DNA of 64,000 nucleotides from Topomyia yanbarensis (Eukaryota; Arthropoda; Insecta; Diptera; Culicidae). A program made the position numbers and the translations under genes. Positions 1 through 11,539 of this stretch are shown here, piece by piece. The stretch's first letter is position 1, and each line of letters starts with the position of its first letter. The notes under the pieces were generated by a model. The model saw only the letters and a program-made list of their open reading frames with translations, searched no databases and had not been told where the DNA came from. The stretch spans positions 99,621,845 through 99,685,844 of the forward strand of contig NC_080671.1 in assembly GCF_030247195.1 (NCBI RefSeq), written 5' to 3'.

Positions 1-1195
1 AACCTTAAATAAACATTTCTGGCTGTCATCTAACGTAAAACAACACAAAACAAAGCGTTTAATCCAACTTTTTTTTTATTCTTTTCTTGTATCATTATTC
101 CGAGGACTAATTTGTATTTTTATTAAAGTTACACTACAGAAGTGTTTGCCTGTCAGCGAAATTAGATTAATATTGTTGATTTATTTTCTGATTATGGTAG
201 TACGAACCTGCCAACTCGTGGAAACGACCGGAAGGAAAACATTCATTGCTTTTGTGGGGCTCAACTTGAGACCTGTGTGAGCCAAGTTTCACAAGTTTGA
301 TTATTTGCAATAGTAATTAACGATTACGATTAACCATATCACCTACTGATGTGTGAATTTGTTATGTACTGAATATTTTGCCGTGTTGCTAATTACAAAC
401 CATTACTAGTAGGGATATATGTAGCAAAGAAAACGATGTTAACGAATGCCCTCTACGAAGAACCCCCGTACCGGAAGATGATTAGTTTTTTTTAAATTTG
501 TTATGCTGTTAATGATGGGCAAAAATTTTTGCTTATGGATAGGGTTTTAGTGGGGAGTCTAATAGATAAACTGGTAAACGTTAAGTCAGAATGAACCAAT
601 TGTATGCCAACACAAGTTCACTCTAGCTTAATATCGACCACGTGTGCCGGTGGGAAATTATTCTACGATTTACGCAAATTGGGAAAACGAACAGTGGTGG
701 ATGACGTGACGAAAAAAATTCAATCATAAATGATGAGAACATAAACAGCATTCCGCGATGAAAATGAGAAATGTATCCTTAAAAAAATCCATAGGCAATT
801 ATTTTTACTAATAATAGGTAATATTTGACCTGAGTCACTCTCACTATAGCAAACACCGACTTATCCTTGTATTATAGACAGAATATGTTTCGGAACTCCC
901 GATCCATTGCGTTAAAAACGGTGCCTTCCCAAAGGGCGAATGCAATTAGTTGTCTAATGAAACAGAAAATACTCAGGCAACTGATTGTTCGAACTAAACC
1001 TATGGAAATACAGTAGCGGTTTATATCAGTTCTGAACTCGACGCCGAAAGCCCCCAGGCAGGGGATGAAAAGTCCAACAGCCCTTCGATCGGTTAACATT
1101 ATATGCCTATTGTAATATATGTATCAAATATATGGGAAAAATAACATACAGTAAATTTAAATGAATATAAATAGAAACCTTCTCCGTCACAATTA
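1..1195. other. AT-rich non-coding DNA
   Basis: No supported gene. A short minus-strand open frame (1099-872, 75 codons) contains a hydrophobic stretch but has no recognisable family signature. The stretch lies downstream of BuGZ. Confidence 0.5.
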
Positions 1196-1199
1196 AATT

Positions 1200-1688
1200 A
1201 TGTATGCGCTAAACTTGGGCTGTGAAATTCCGCGGAGCGAAATTTCGCCTGCTGGTTTGCCCGGCCGATCGTTCCCCCACGATTCCGGCGGCTTGGAACC
1301 AACAAGGGACTTCTCACTCAACAAAATTGATGTGACACACGTAACCTTCCCGGGGGAAGATTTGAAGCCGGCTCCATCTTCTTCGCTAGTTGAAAATATT
1401 CTCTGCTCACTCACCCACAGAGAGCAACCGTCCTTCAACTCTTCCCCCATCGATGAAGTGTCGCCTGCCGATTCGGGGTTGGTTCAAGATTTCGGGATTC
1501 CAGCAATCTCCCCGGTTGATCTTCAACGAACCCCGTTTTGGGCAAGGGATAAACTAATATCCAACATCAAATTTGTGATACCGAGACAGCGCCTGTTTGG
1601 GACGCTTCGGGCTGTCACCTGCCTTAGGGTTCGGGTGGGAAAAAGAGTAGCAAATATTTTGACGCGAACGATGTTGTCCAGTATTTGA
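1200..1688 (+). CDS. unrecognised GC-richer ORF, probably a retroelement fragment
   Basis: A 162-codon frame begins MYALNLGCEIPRSEISPAGL and ends LTRTMLSSI. It is clearly richer in G+C than its AT-rich flanks and is rich in Pro, Ser and Asp, suggesting a recently inserted coding segment rather than chance. I do not recognise a domain. A plausible but unproven reading is a piece of a non-LTR retrotransposon polyprotein; an A-run follows the stop at about 1699. No host-gene splice context is evident. Confidence 0.35.
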   Translation: MYALNLGCEIPRSEISPAGLPGRSFPHDSGGLEPTRDFSLNKIDVTHVTFPGEDLKPAPSSSLVENILCSLTHREQPSFNSSPIDEVSPADSGLVQDFGIPAISPVDLQRTPFWARDKLISNIKFVIPRQRLFGTLRAVTCLRVRVGKRVANILTRTMLSSI

Positions 1689-2389
1689 TTGAGTAATGAA
1701 AAAAAAAAAATAGTAAAATTTGTGAAGGTACTTATCAATTGTCGTTTCGAGCAGGTCCGACTTTTTTGCGCACTTGTTCAGAGTCAGATTAGGTTCGCGA
1801 AAGGGCTTGGGCTTATGAACGAGCGCTCACAGTATCTTGAAGAAGGAAAAATAAAGCAAAAGAAAGTAGTTGAGGTGAGTCTTGACGTGGAGACGTACTG
1901 CGTACTGGGGTGGTGGTGGTGATGAGGGTGGCATACTTATATATTACTACTTATATAATTGAATGGTGGGATGAGTTAGTCTATGAAACTGCCGAACGGT
2001 TCAGGGTGGTTTTGTGTGTTGTGCGTTAGTTCTGAACTAATGTTTGTCACAAATGAGCAGAAGTACAGATTGTCAGGAACTCACGGTAAATTTCAAAAGA
2101 TTTTTGAATTTCCCAACCTCGAAAACAATATAATAAACTAAAATTGGTGTCTTGCAGAATTTACTCTTTTAGAATCCGTTATTGGACACCATAATCCTTC
2201 AGCATTACATTTTACCTTGACGTGGAACGGCGGCTTTTCCACTAAAGCAGTATTACAGTGATTATACCACATAAATGCTTTAGGTACGGCATGGTCGAAA
2301 TAACGTACAAAATGGGTTTAGGGAAAAGTTCTCTCTAGAGATGCCCCGGGCTTGACAATTAGCCCTGGTTTGGGACTCTTTTAAACTTG

Positions 2390-3450
2390 AAGTGTCCCAT
2401 GCCAAGACTTCCGAAGATGACACTGTACCAGATGATCGCGATCATCCACGCATACCTACGCTCGCTGTCTTCCAAGCATAATAATACCCCGGTGATAAAG
2501 TGTACCGTCTAGCACCAAGTATCATTGAAGTGTCTACCCTCGGCCCTAGCAACATACGTCCATCCATTCCGTTGAACCAATAAAAAAATAACGCTCATAT
2601 TTACTAGATAACACATTCCATGACGACATGACAGGGAACTATCTCCATCAACATGGCCATTAGGACTCTGTTTCCGACAATTTCACGAAAAGTTTGACAT
2701 TTGGGAGCCCCCACAGCGCTGAATTTGTAATTAAATTTTGTTTGGAATACTGTATTGTTACCTTTGCTTGTTGCTCGATTGTCTGTGTTGTTATATATTG
2801 TTACTGTACATGTTGAATAATTTTAAGTAACAGTCTGTATGGCAGAATTAGCCAAAGACGAAGGAATAAATAAATAAAAAAAAATAAAAAACTAGTAATA
2901 TGGGTTAACCCACTCTTTTCTAGAATCTGAACTGCACACTGAAGATTAGGTATCGCGATCATTCAACAACACACGCGAATATGTGAATGGCCACATGGTT
3001 ACAAAATCGAATGTATACATGCGAAGTAACGTAAGCGCTAACACACGCGACAAATACGTTAACATACAAACGCTTGAATCCTTCGCGATCACCTACTCTC
3101 GCGATATCGAAAACCTGATAACACCACAGGGATAAAATGAACGTTTTAGCACTTGTATATTTACAAACGCCGTCTCAAACGTAAATCCACAGATGCCCGC
3201 GTTCGCGCGACCATGAATCGGTCGCGTCTGGAAGTCTCTACACTCGGTCCTCGAACCAATCCAAAAATAACGCTAATATCCACGAGATAACACGTTCCTT
3301 GGCGACATAACCGGTAACTATTGCTATTTTCTAGCATCTGAACAGCACATTGAAAATAAAGCATCATATTCACGGTCCTGGCGATTATTCAATAACACAC
3401 GCGAATATACAAATGACCACGCGGTTACAAACCCGGAAGTGATAGTTCAT
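2390..3450 (-). repeat. CpG-rich long repeat, minus orientation (about 1.5 to 2 monomers)
   Basis: Phrases such as TCGCGTGTGTTAGCG, GCGTGGATGATCGCGA and GTGGCCATTCACATATTCG (minus strand) recur at 2390-2640, 2915-3140 and 3150-3430. They also match the plus-strand array at 44.1-48 kb. The units are dense in CG dinucleotides compared with the surroundings. No coding frame survives along them. A LINE 3' end interrupts the array at about 2642-2895. Confidence 0.6.
2642..2895 (+). mobile_element. 3' end of a non-LTR retrotransposon with A-rich tail
   Basis: The segment interrupts the CpG-rich repeat: sequence left of it (GGGAACTAT) and right of it (TTTCTAGAATCTGAACTG) is contiguous in the neighbouring monomer at 3310-3345. 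It ends GGAATAAATAAATAAAA, the TAAA-type tail typical of Jockey-like and CR1-like LINEs. There is no open reading frame, so this is a strongly 5'-truncated copy. Confidence 0.5.
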
Positions 3451-3950
3451 TTGTGGCAGGAGAATAAAAAGGTATGGAATATTGTGTTCTTTCGTTTTTC
3501 TAGAAAAAAAAAACAAATTTTCACCTTCCATCGCGTTTGAATCTGCTTCGCTTCTTTTTCGTTTCGTAAAGCTAAAGCGAATTAGGTCCCTCAGGGGTCA
3601 GTTCTGGCCGTCACCCTTTTCCTGCAATTCTTTGTTCTCAGTTGTAGTCTTCGTCTACGCGGACGATAGCGTCTTCGTGGTCAACGTAAAGCAGGTTCAT
3701 AGGCAGCTCTAGTCGGAAGGTAAAAGGGGGAGGGGGTCACGTATTTTGGCTAAATGTATAAGATGCACGATGTGGAAAATGGAATTTCGACTTTTGGAAA
3801 TGCGCTTACTAACATGCGTATAGAGTGGCACAGAATTTGACAAATCATGTACCGAAACTATTGAAGATATCCCCCAAGGAAGCCACTAAGAATTACTTGT
3901 ATCCGTTCCACCCATCAATGATATTTATTCTATCAACTACAATGCATTAC
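3450..3950. other. non-coding DNA
   Basis: Short open frames here show no family signature. Nothing supported. Confidence 0.4.
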
Positions 3951-3956
3951 ATAAAC

Positions 3957-4715
3957 ATAAATTTCTGGTACCTACTCTTCAAGACCATTCCGACAATTCC
4001 CATATTGCATGGGTTGTAGGGAATTTCCGCTAAACCAGATGACGCCATCTTGGATTTCAAAATGACGTCAAACATAAATTTTTAGCACCTACTCTTCAAG
4101 ACCATTCCGAAAATACCCATATTGATTGGGTTATAGCGAATTTCGCTAAACCGGAGGTCGCCATTTTTGATTTCAAAATGGCGTCAAAAATCAATTTCTG
4201 GAACCTACTCTTCAAGACCATTCAGAAAATACCCATATTAATTTGGTTATAGCGAATTTTGCTAAACCGGAAGTTACCATCTTTAATTTCAAAAAGGCGT
4301 CAAAAATCAACTTCTGGCGCCTACTCTTCAAGACCATTCCGAAAATACCCATATTGATTGGGTTATAGCGAATTTCGCTAAACCGGAAGTCGCCGTCTTT
4401 GATTTCAATATGGCGTCAAAAATCAATTTCTGGCACCTACTCTTCAAGACCATTCCGAAAACACCCATATTGATTGGGTTATAGCGAATTTAGCAAAACC
4501 GGAAGTCGCCATCTTTGATTTCAAAATGGCGTCAAAATCAATGTCTGGCACATATTCTTCAAGACCATTCCGAAAATACCCATATTGATTGGGTTATAGC
4601 GAATTTCGCTGAACCGGAAGTCGCCATCTTTGATTTCAAAATGGCGTCAAAAACCAATTTCTGGAACCTACTCTTCAAGACCATTCCGAAAATACCCATA
4701 TTGTTGGGGTGCGGG
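3957..4715. repeat. satellite of about 117-bp units, roughly 6.5 copies
   Basis: The phrase CTACTCTTCAAGACCATTC recurs at about 3972, 4089, 4205, 4321, 4437, 4554 and 4668, spacing 116-117 bp. Each unit also contains TTGGGTTATAGCGAATTTCG and a GCCATCTTTGATTTCAAAATG-like block. Copies are about 85-95% alike by eye. Diverged single copies occur on the opposite strand at about 31.0-31.5 kb and on the plus strand near 58.4 kb, so the family is dispersed as well as tandem. Confidence 0.85.
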
Positions 4716-4794
4716 CCATAAGGAATCTTCCAGATCCGTCTCTTCCATCTTTCCGAAAATCTTTTAAGTCTTTTGCATTCAAAAGGACTTGCAT

Positions 4795-4945
4795 TTTTGC
4801 AAAAACCGCGTTGAGTGGATAATCCGCGTAAAAAAAACCGCGTTAATTGGAAAATCCGCGTGAAAAAAAACCGCGTTAATTGGAAAATCCGCGTAAAAAA
4901 AACCTTGTAAAAAACCGCGAAAAAAACCGCATAAAAAACCTGGGT
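4795..4945. repeat. minisatellite of about 32 bp, 3 to 4 decaying copies
   Basis: Units of the form AACCGCGTTAATTGG followed by AAAATCCGCGTAAAAAA repeat three times and then decay to short AAAAAACCGC pieces. It directly follows the 117-bp satellite. No gene. Confidence 0.75.
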
Positions 4946-5274
4946 GTATAACTTTTCTGTGTGTTGACTTAGACGACGCCATCTTGAAAACTAAAAGCTT
5001 TTGTCTAAACAATGTTCACGGTTGTACAAGTATAGGTTAAGAGCAAAAAACGCGTTTAACAGTAGTTTGACTCAGTAACAATCTTACAACTGTGTCCAAA
5101 TTTTGATGTGCACGGCCTTTACTGTTACACGGCTACGTTAAACTATGGCAATCAGCTGTGTCAAAGTGACGAATTATTACAAGATTGTCAACAATTTGAG
5201 GTTGTGTAGATCAGGACCGTTGGTGATTTAGAAATCAGCTGTTTCAGTCTTTAAAAATCAAAATAAAAGCTTCA

Positions 5275-5424
5275 TACTAGCCGACGTTTCAGCCTTTGGT
5301 GATGGTCTTTTTCAAGGTAAACTATAATTTTATTAGAGAAGTGTTATGGTTTTGTTCTCTAATAAAAATATAATTTCCCTTGAGAAAGATCATCACCATA
5401 TGCCGAAACGTCTGGTAGTAGCCG
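5275..5424. mobile_element. small foldback/MITE-like element
   Basis: Two arms of about 45 bp are inverted copies: the left contains GACGTTTCAGCCTTTGGTG and the right, read in reverse complement, GACGTTTCGGCATATGGTG, each followed inward by TCAAGG and an AT-rich arm with TTTATTAGAGAA. The loop is only about 13 bp. No target duplication was settled. Confidence 0.6.
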
Positions 5425-8400
5425 ACTTCAAAATCACCATTATCAACAATGAGCATTCCTAATACACACATTAAAATGTGATTTTTAAATTGTTTTAATC
5501 CAACGATATTTTTCAGAATCCAGCCAGAGATGTAGAATGATAGTACAAAGAAAGGAGCTATTTTTATTTTATGAGACAATTTCTTTTTCTTGTATGATGC
5601 TGAAACACTTGGAACGTTAATTCTTTGACAATTAAGATTACAAAAGGACGTTACTCAAAATATTATTCATCGATTATCTTGAAACTCCATCCAAAAATGT
5701 AGAATGATGTAATAAAATAAAACTGGCGTTAAACGTGTAACTGAAATATGTTATGTGTCCATTTTGGTTTTTACTTTTCGTAATTGATCTTTTGACCTGA
5801 AACTCAAATAAAAAGAGCCTCAAAAAAATTACAACTCTAACCCAGTTCAAAAATAGAAACGGCACAATAAAGCAACCTCAGTCACGATTCCAAAACATGT
5901 TGGAATTCCAATCCTGCCTTGTTTCGGCCCCGATTCCTTCCTAAATCCACTCATTTGTGACAACGCATTAATTAGTTATTTGAAAGTGTCAAAAATACTC
6001 TATTGTGGACGGATTACATAGAATCATAAGTTCCAAACATTATTCATGTAATACGAAGCAAACAATATGATTTGTACAAGCACCAACCATCCTACCATCG
6101 GCGAACGATTTTGATTATTACAATTATAGATAATTACTAACTATTACCAATAACGTTTTACTTGCCTGTAGTGATGTGTAGATGTAAAGTAGTGAAATAA
6201 TCGAAAAGAATAAAATAAAAGTATAAGTGTGAGTGAAAAAAGATGTGTGTACTTACGCGTTGAAACCATGATTTTTTTTTAGTTTCATGAAATAATAATA
6301 TAGTTCTACAGAATTTGATAAAACAACAAATGGCGTGAGGATGGGTGACTAAATGAATCTTCAAGCCTACAGCTACGATTAATTGCCCTATTGATTGATG
6401 TACGGGTGATAAATATTGACAACCCAAGCCGAAAGATTTGACCCAACATCACTACACCTTAGGAAACGAGCTGCTCTAGATGTTTAACAACGGAACTCAT
6501 CTCAAGTGTTTTTTTTTCTTGACTTTATGTAAAAAACAAACGGAAACAGCATAGCAGAAAACCGGAAAAGTGAAACAGAAACCAGTACGAAAGATGTGTC
6601 AGAAATAGAAGAAACAAAAAAACTAAGTTAAAACTTTGATACGTGATTCCATTCAGCAAAAGATAAATTTCATAGGACAAAACACACACACACACACGAA
6701 CAACGAAAGCCTTCACCATCGAACGAAAAATGACCCAATATCGGTTACGGACCCTGCCAGGAATCAGTTTAGCAAAGTTGCAATTTGTTTTACTGTGATT
6801 TTTGGTTGCTTGCTTGCTATAAGAAATGCTATCAAAATTGATGTGACGGACCGAATAGCAGAGATGCATTTTCGCGCAATCAATGAATATGGAATTAACT
6901 AAAGTATAACAAACTGGGTGCATACTTGCTGGCATGTTGCACTCTTATTCGGGAGTCTCTGCTTCTTTCCCTTTCCCACGCGGACAACATCGAAATAGAG
7001 GTGATGACTTGATTTTACTGTTTTTGCTTGGCTGTTTTGGTTTCGGGTTTAAATGATTAAATTGAACCCCTTACCTTGTGACAGAAATGGTTACAGATTC
7101 ATAAACGTGTACCTACTTTTTTAGGGCGTTTCGCAGGGGTCATTCACACTAGCGAGTTTTTTTTACGTTTTCTGAGATAACTCTGTTCGAACGAAACATA
7201 CAGGATAAATACGATTATTGTTGGGTTATCGCTTACTTCTAAAAAACAGTTAGTATTGTGTGGTTGGGACACTGTGGTTATTTGCATTCTAGAAGGTAAT
7301 AGTGAGTTACGATACTCTTTTGATTGCTCTGAAACTAGCTGCCCTGCAACGGGTGCTTTTAATGTTCTGCTGTTCTCAGTTTTGTTTTTTTTCGATAGCT
7401 ACTTTACTTAATGGTTTTGGTAAAAAATTTGCTTTTTGAAAAAGGTTTTCAAAACACGAAGAAAAATATGGATGGCACTGATCTGTAATTGATTGAGCAA
7501 TTGTTCAAACGTTTGCCGCCTTCCACTTTCACCGAGGGGTCCATATTTTTCTTCGCAGTTAATCATTCCGAAAGAACACCTTCAACTTTGTCTCTTTACT
7601 GATTCTGCTGATGTACCGTTGTAATATTTAGTTACAATTTAACAACAGTGGATAGAAACCTTCCTACCAACATACATATACATAGTTATAAAAATAGTTT
7701 GTGAGTGACATACCCCTCGTGGTTTGCGCCAAGAGGCAGGCCTTCGCAACGTTTTTATGAGGCGTGCTAGTGGCGATTAGTGCACCGGAAGCATTGCTTT
7801 TTTGCTGGCTCAGCTTCAGTGAGTGTTAACGCCGAGGAAGGGATTTGGAAAAGAACCTGTCGAATATATGTGTAATACGCTACGGTTAGGAATAATCACG
7901 ACTACTGTGTGCTACTTTATCATTGGTATAACAACTACTAGGTGTCGAAGGTTAAAGGTATGAAACGAGCTGTCACTGTGTGCTTCTGTCTCACCGCGGG
8001 TATCAACGTGTTTCGTTTTATAGTTACTTAGACATTATCTTGAATCACGACAAGCATTACTGAACCAATAGGAGCGATCAATGTGTTGCGTTATGAAATG
8101 AGAGAGGGGAGCGGACAGAATGGAGTACCGCTAGAAAAGGTGAAGTACGAGAAATTTCAGGTTACTGTAAACAGAGTATGCATACGCTGACAGAAAGATT
8201 ACAAAGAGCGTAACGACATCAATAGGGATATGTTGGGCAATATGAACATCATAATGTTGACATATCTGTAAAAACAAAATAAATAATTCGAAATTTATAA
8301 TTCATAGTTCAAGCAACTCAGTCTTGCGAATTTTCAAAATTAAAATATATGTATTGAGAGAAAAATTAACTCTTAATATTCAACTGAAAAATCGCATAGT

Positions 8401-8840
8401 TGGCAGTACTGCCAGGAAAAAAATAATATTTTTTCTAGATTCCTTGAACAATTTTCTTTAAAAGCCATCTTGCGGTTTGATTCTAGAGTAAATAGAACCG
8501 GAGATATGATCAAACGAAAATCAAGAGCTTTGGCAATTTGCCAAAACGGGGGGTGCTCACATGACCCGAGGGGTGGTTCAATTGTCACAAAAACTTAGGT
8601 TTTTATATATTGGCCCTAGGTGAACAATTCCTCCAAATTTGGTTCAAATCCGTGAAGGTCGATTACACGTGCCTTGATCACTTCGCATGGATCTTCATTA
8701 AATGGCAATGAATTATATTTGAAAATTCTAGGAAAGTTCTCATGTATTGTCCATCTGTTTTTTTTATTATTACGCTAAACAAATCGTGTCTTGCGCCTTG
8801 AAAATAACCCCAAGCTTTCAGACTTATTTTGAAATATTAC
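5425..8840. other. AT-rich non-coding DNA
   Basis: About 3.4 kb without a supported gene. A short (CA)n run of about 15 bp occurs at 6684-6698. Open frames on both strands (for example 6935-6525 minus) are AT-driven and lack domain signatures. Confidence 0.5.
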
Positions 8841-8847
8841 AAGCTGT

Positions 8848-9078
8848 GATATTCAATATCAATTCTTCAAAAGGGCTAATGAGATTTTTGTAAACAAACT
8901 TATTTCGCTTATTATTCCACTATCGAGTTGAATTTCATGAATCAACATCTTTACCCTTGGTAGAATTAATTTCAAATATCTTCTGTGTTGAAATCACAAC
9001 AAATTAAGAGAAATAAGCAAAACAAAAGTTTGTTTACAAATCTTATTAGCCCTATTCAAAAGTTGATATGAAATTGCT
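8848..9078. mobile_element. MITE with GGGCTAAT inverted repeats, copy 1
   Basis: Inverted arms start near TCAATTCTTCAAAAGGGC on the left and, reverse-complemented, TCAACTTTTGAATAGGGC on the right, then run inward through CTAATNAGAT and TTGTAAACAAACTT. The core between the GGGC and GCCC ends is 8873-9052. A second, reversed copy lies at 30385-30705 and has been split by another element. Confidence 0.65.
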
Positions 9079-9318
9079 GTATTAACGAATGTAATTTGGA
9101 TTGGATCTGATACCCGTTTGATTTTGTTGCCATTATTTAGCTTAGAAATTGTAGAATCAGGAATCAGAATCAAAAATAATATGCGCAACAATATATGGGC
9201 TACGCAAATTATGATTTCCGTCTGCTTATCGCACCGTCTAACCATGCATCCACAAGCTTCTCATTCGATTGGTGAGCGCTGAATGAAACACATACCTCAA
9301 AAATGCACGCGGGACTAA

Positions 9319-10088
9319 TCGTCGCTGTTGTGCTATCTTATGACAAACGCCATTTTGGGGTAAACTGAGTTAGATATGCCACATTACTCGTCTAACGAAT
9401 CTCTACAAGATGGCGTTTCCAGAATTTTGAAATTTTACTTGGTTTCTGAAATATAGCGAGAAAAGTGATTAGAAATTGTGAGTTTTTTGCTTCAAATCAT
9501 TATATCTTGGGATTGGCTCAAGTTATAATAAAATTTTAGTTGCTTTTATGTGTAAAATTGTCGTAGGAACACAATGGCATAATAATTTTCAAAAGAAAAA
9601 TACATGTATTGGGAGAAAAACGCAGTTTTAGCTTTAAACTGGAAATATTGCCTATTTGGCAACACTGCAACTAAAAATAACTATTTTTTCTAGAAATCCT
9701 GACTCATTTCCTTCAAAATACATCTAACCGATTGTTTATAGACCAAATGAAGCCAAAGATATGAATAAAAGTTAATAATTGATGGTTTTTTCTATGGAAA
9801 ATTTTCCATGCACGGTTATGACACGCCATACAAATTTTGTCATAAATACACACCTATGACACGTGTGAGTGCGACTTTTGTTTATATTTTTAGTGAAAAC
9901 TCGCAACATAGTCAACCGATCTTCGTAATATTTGAGAGATTAGTACAGAATAGGTAGAAGCATCAATTGTCTTCTCTGAATTTTTTCTACCATTTATAAG
10001 TTTCATGATATTCAATCTCAAACTTTAAAAATCGTTTTTCTCGAAATGTGCACAATGGCGCTTGTCATAAGATAGCACAACAGCGACG
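9319..10088. mobile_element. 770-bp inverted-repeat element with TAAT target duplication
   Basis: The ends are CGTCGCTGTTGTGCTATC and its reverse complement, with about 37 bp of near-perfect terminal inverted repeat. TAAT flanks both ends (9315-9318 and 10089-10092). The interior is AT-rich and has no transposase, so it is non-autonomous. A stretch at about 9640-9770 resembles 8385-8560 outside the element (shared TTTGGCANNACTGC and TTTTTTCTAGA blocks), so related repeat material lies next to it. Confidence 0.75.
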
Positions 10089-10092
10089 TAAT

Positions 10093-11535
10093 ATAGCTAC
10101 CCAATATTCGATTAGGTATCTTAAGTGCACCATATCAATGGTTCTTTCTGAAATAGAATATCAAATTTCAGGTTATCCGTGTCACTTTCGAAAGCTTTTG
10201 AAGTAGAATACTTCTAACGTTTCAATATAGGGGTTCCGTTTCAAAGTTTCTGCTGAGATATTTTCCCAGTTTTCAATTGCGAATAACTTCTGTTGTACTG
10301 ATCGAAATCGCTATATTTTTGCACTATAATTATGTATTTTGTGAAAGTGGTAATTATCAGCGCTGATTGGTCCGAACAATTCAACCAAGCAGCGAGCGTT
10401 GCTAGAACCGCCTTTTTGCCATCCAATGAACCGCGATGCACATATAAATGCAGCCCATAAGAAAAAAATTGTCAGTTTGCTTTCTAACCTAGTAGTAGTT
10501 GCTACGTTCCGTCAACTCGAAGCAATATATTCCATGACTGCTGTCAGGCATCATTTCAATGATGTACAGGCGCGCCAGTTTTATGCATACAATGATCACA
10601 GACTACAGAAAAAAACAGAACGCTCTTTTTTTCGAGCTAAATAAACGAATTTTAAGGCGATGGGTTGGTTGGGTGCGAGAGACCGCGCACACTTTCTCTT
10701 TCAGTTATGTACACGCAAAAATAAAACAACCCACAGAATAAATTCTTTTAACCTCAATTTAGGTACTTTTGAATTGTGCGTCGCTTTTGCACTTATTAGT
10801 GTTATCAAAAACAAAATGAGAGATTCGACTCAGTCGAGGTCGTCCGTGCAGTAATGTACTTTTAAGTTGTTTGGGGTGGACTCAAAATTAGGTAAATTCA
10901 ACTTAAATTTAAGCAAATTGAACTCAAGGTTGAGTTAAGATTTTTGCCGTAGTTAAATGGAAACTGTCTTCAACACGGTTTACCTAATTTTACCTTCCTG
11001 CACGATACCACGAGATTGAGCCAAAAGTACTCAATTTTAGGTAGTTTTTCGGTGGCGTGTATGGCATTCTCAAATAAATTCACCGCGGCACTCGCTCCAG
11101 TCCAGAGTGCACTGCGAAGGAGTGTGGTCTTTTATTAGTTTTCTTCTAGTGTATTAGTAGTGTGGCTGCGATTGACAATTTGAAGGAGATTATGTTGGTT
11201 TGTTGAATACTGATATAAGTTTCTGTTGATGGTTTGATACTGGGGGCAATCTGCGCAACGTGAAACGGGATTTTCATTTTACTTATTTTGTTTGCGAATT
11301 TCACTGCTCTACAAGTGAAATGCTTCGTTAAAAGTAATCTCCTGGTACTACATTTGTTGTCGGTTATTATCATACGTGACAATTGCAGGGTTAATGCGAA
11401 GAAACCTGGTTGGTTAAGGCTTGAAAATATTATTTTATAGGACATTCGCCTGAACTCTCTAATGCTGACATTCCACGCGCAAACGCCCTTCTACTGCCTT
11501 TTAACTGTGGAGTGAGTTTAACTTCCAGTGAGTCC
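10093..11535. other. non-coding DNA with partly palindromic segment
   Basis: No gene supported. Between about 10710 and 11055 several short inverted matches (for example TACCTAATTTTAC against GGTAAATTCAAC-type blocks) suggest an old foldback element, but its ends cannot be fixed. Confidence 0.35.
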
Positions 11536-11539
11536 AAAT

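Noticed and set aside
3957..4945. Regular repeats as a CRISPR array
   Set aside because: Units are contiguous 117-bp and 32-bp tandems without distinct spacers, in a eukaryotic genome.
6684..6698. (CA)n run as a notable microsatellite
   Set aside because: Only about seven to eight units; ordinary.
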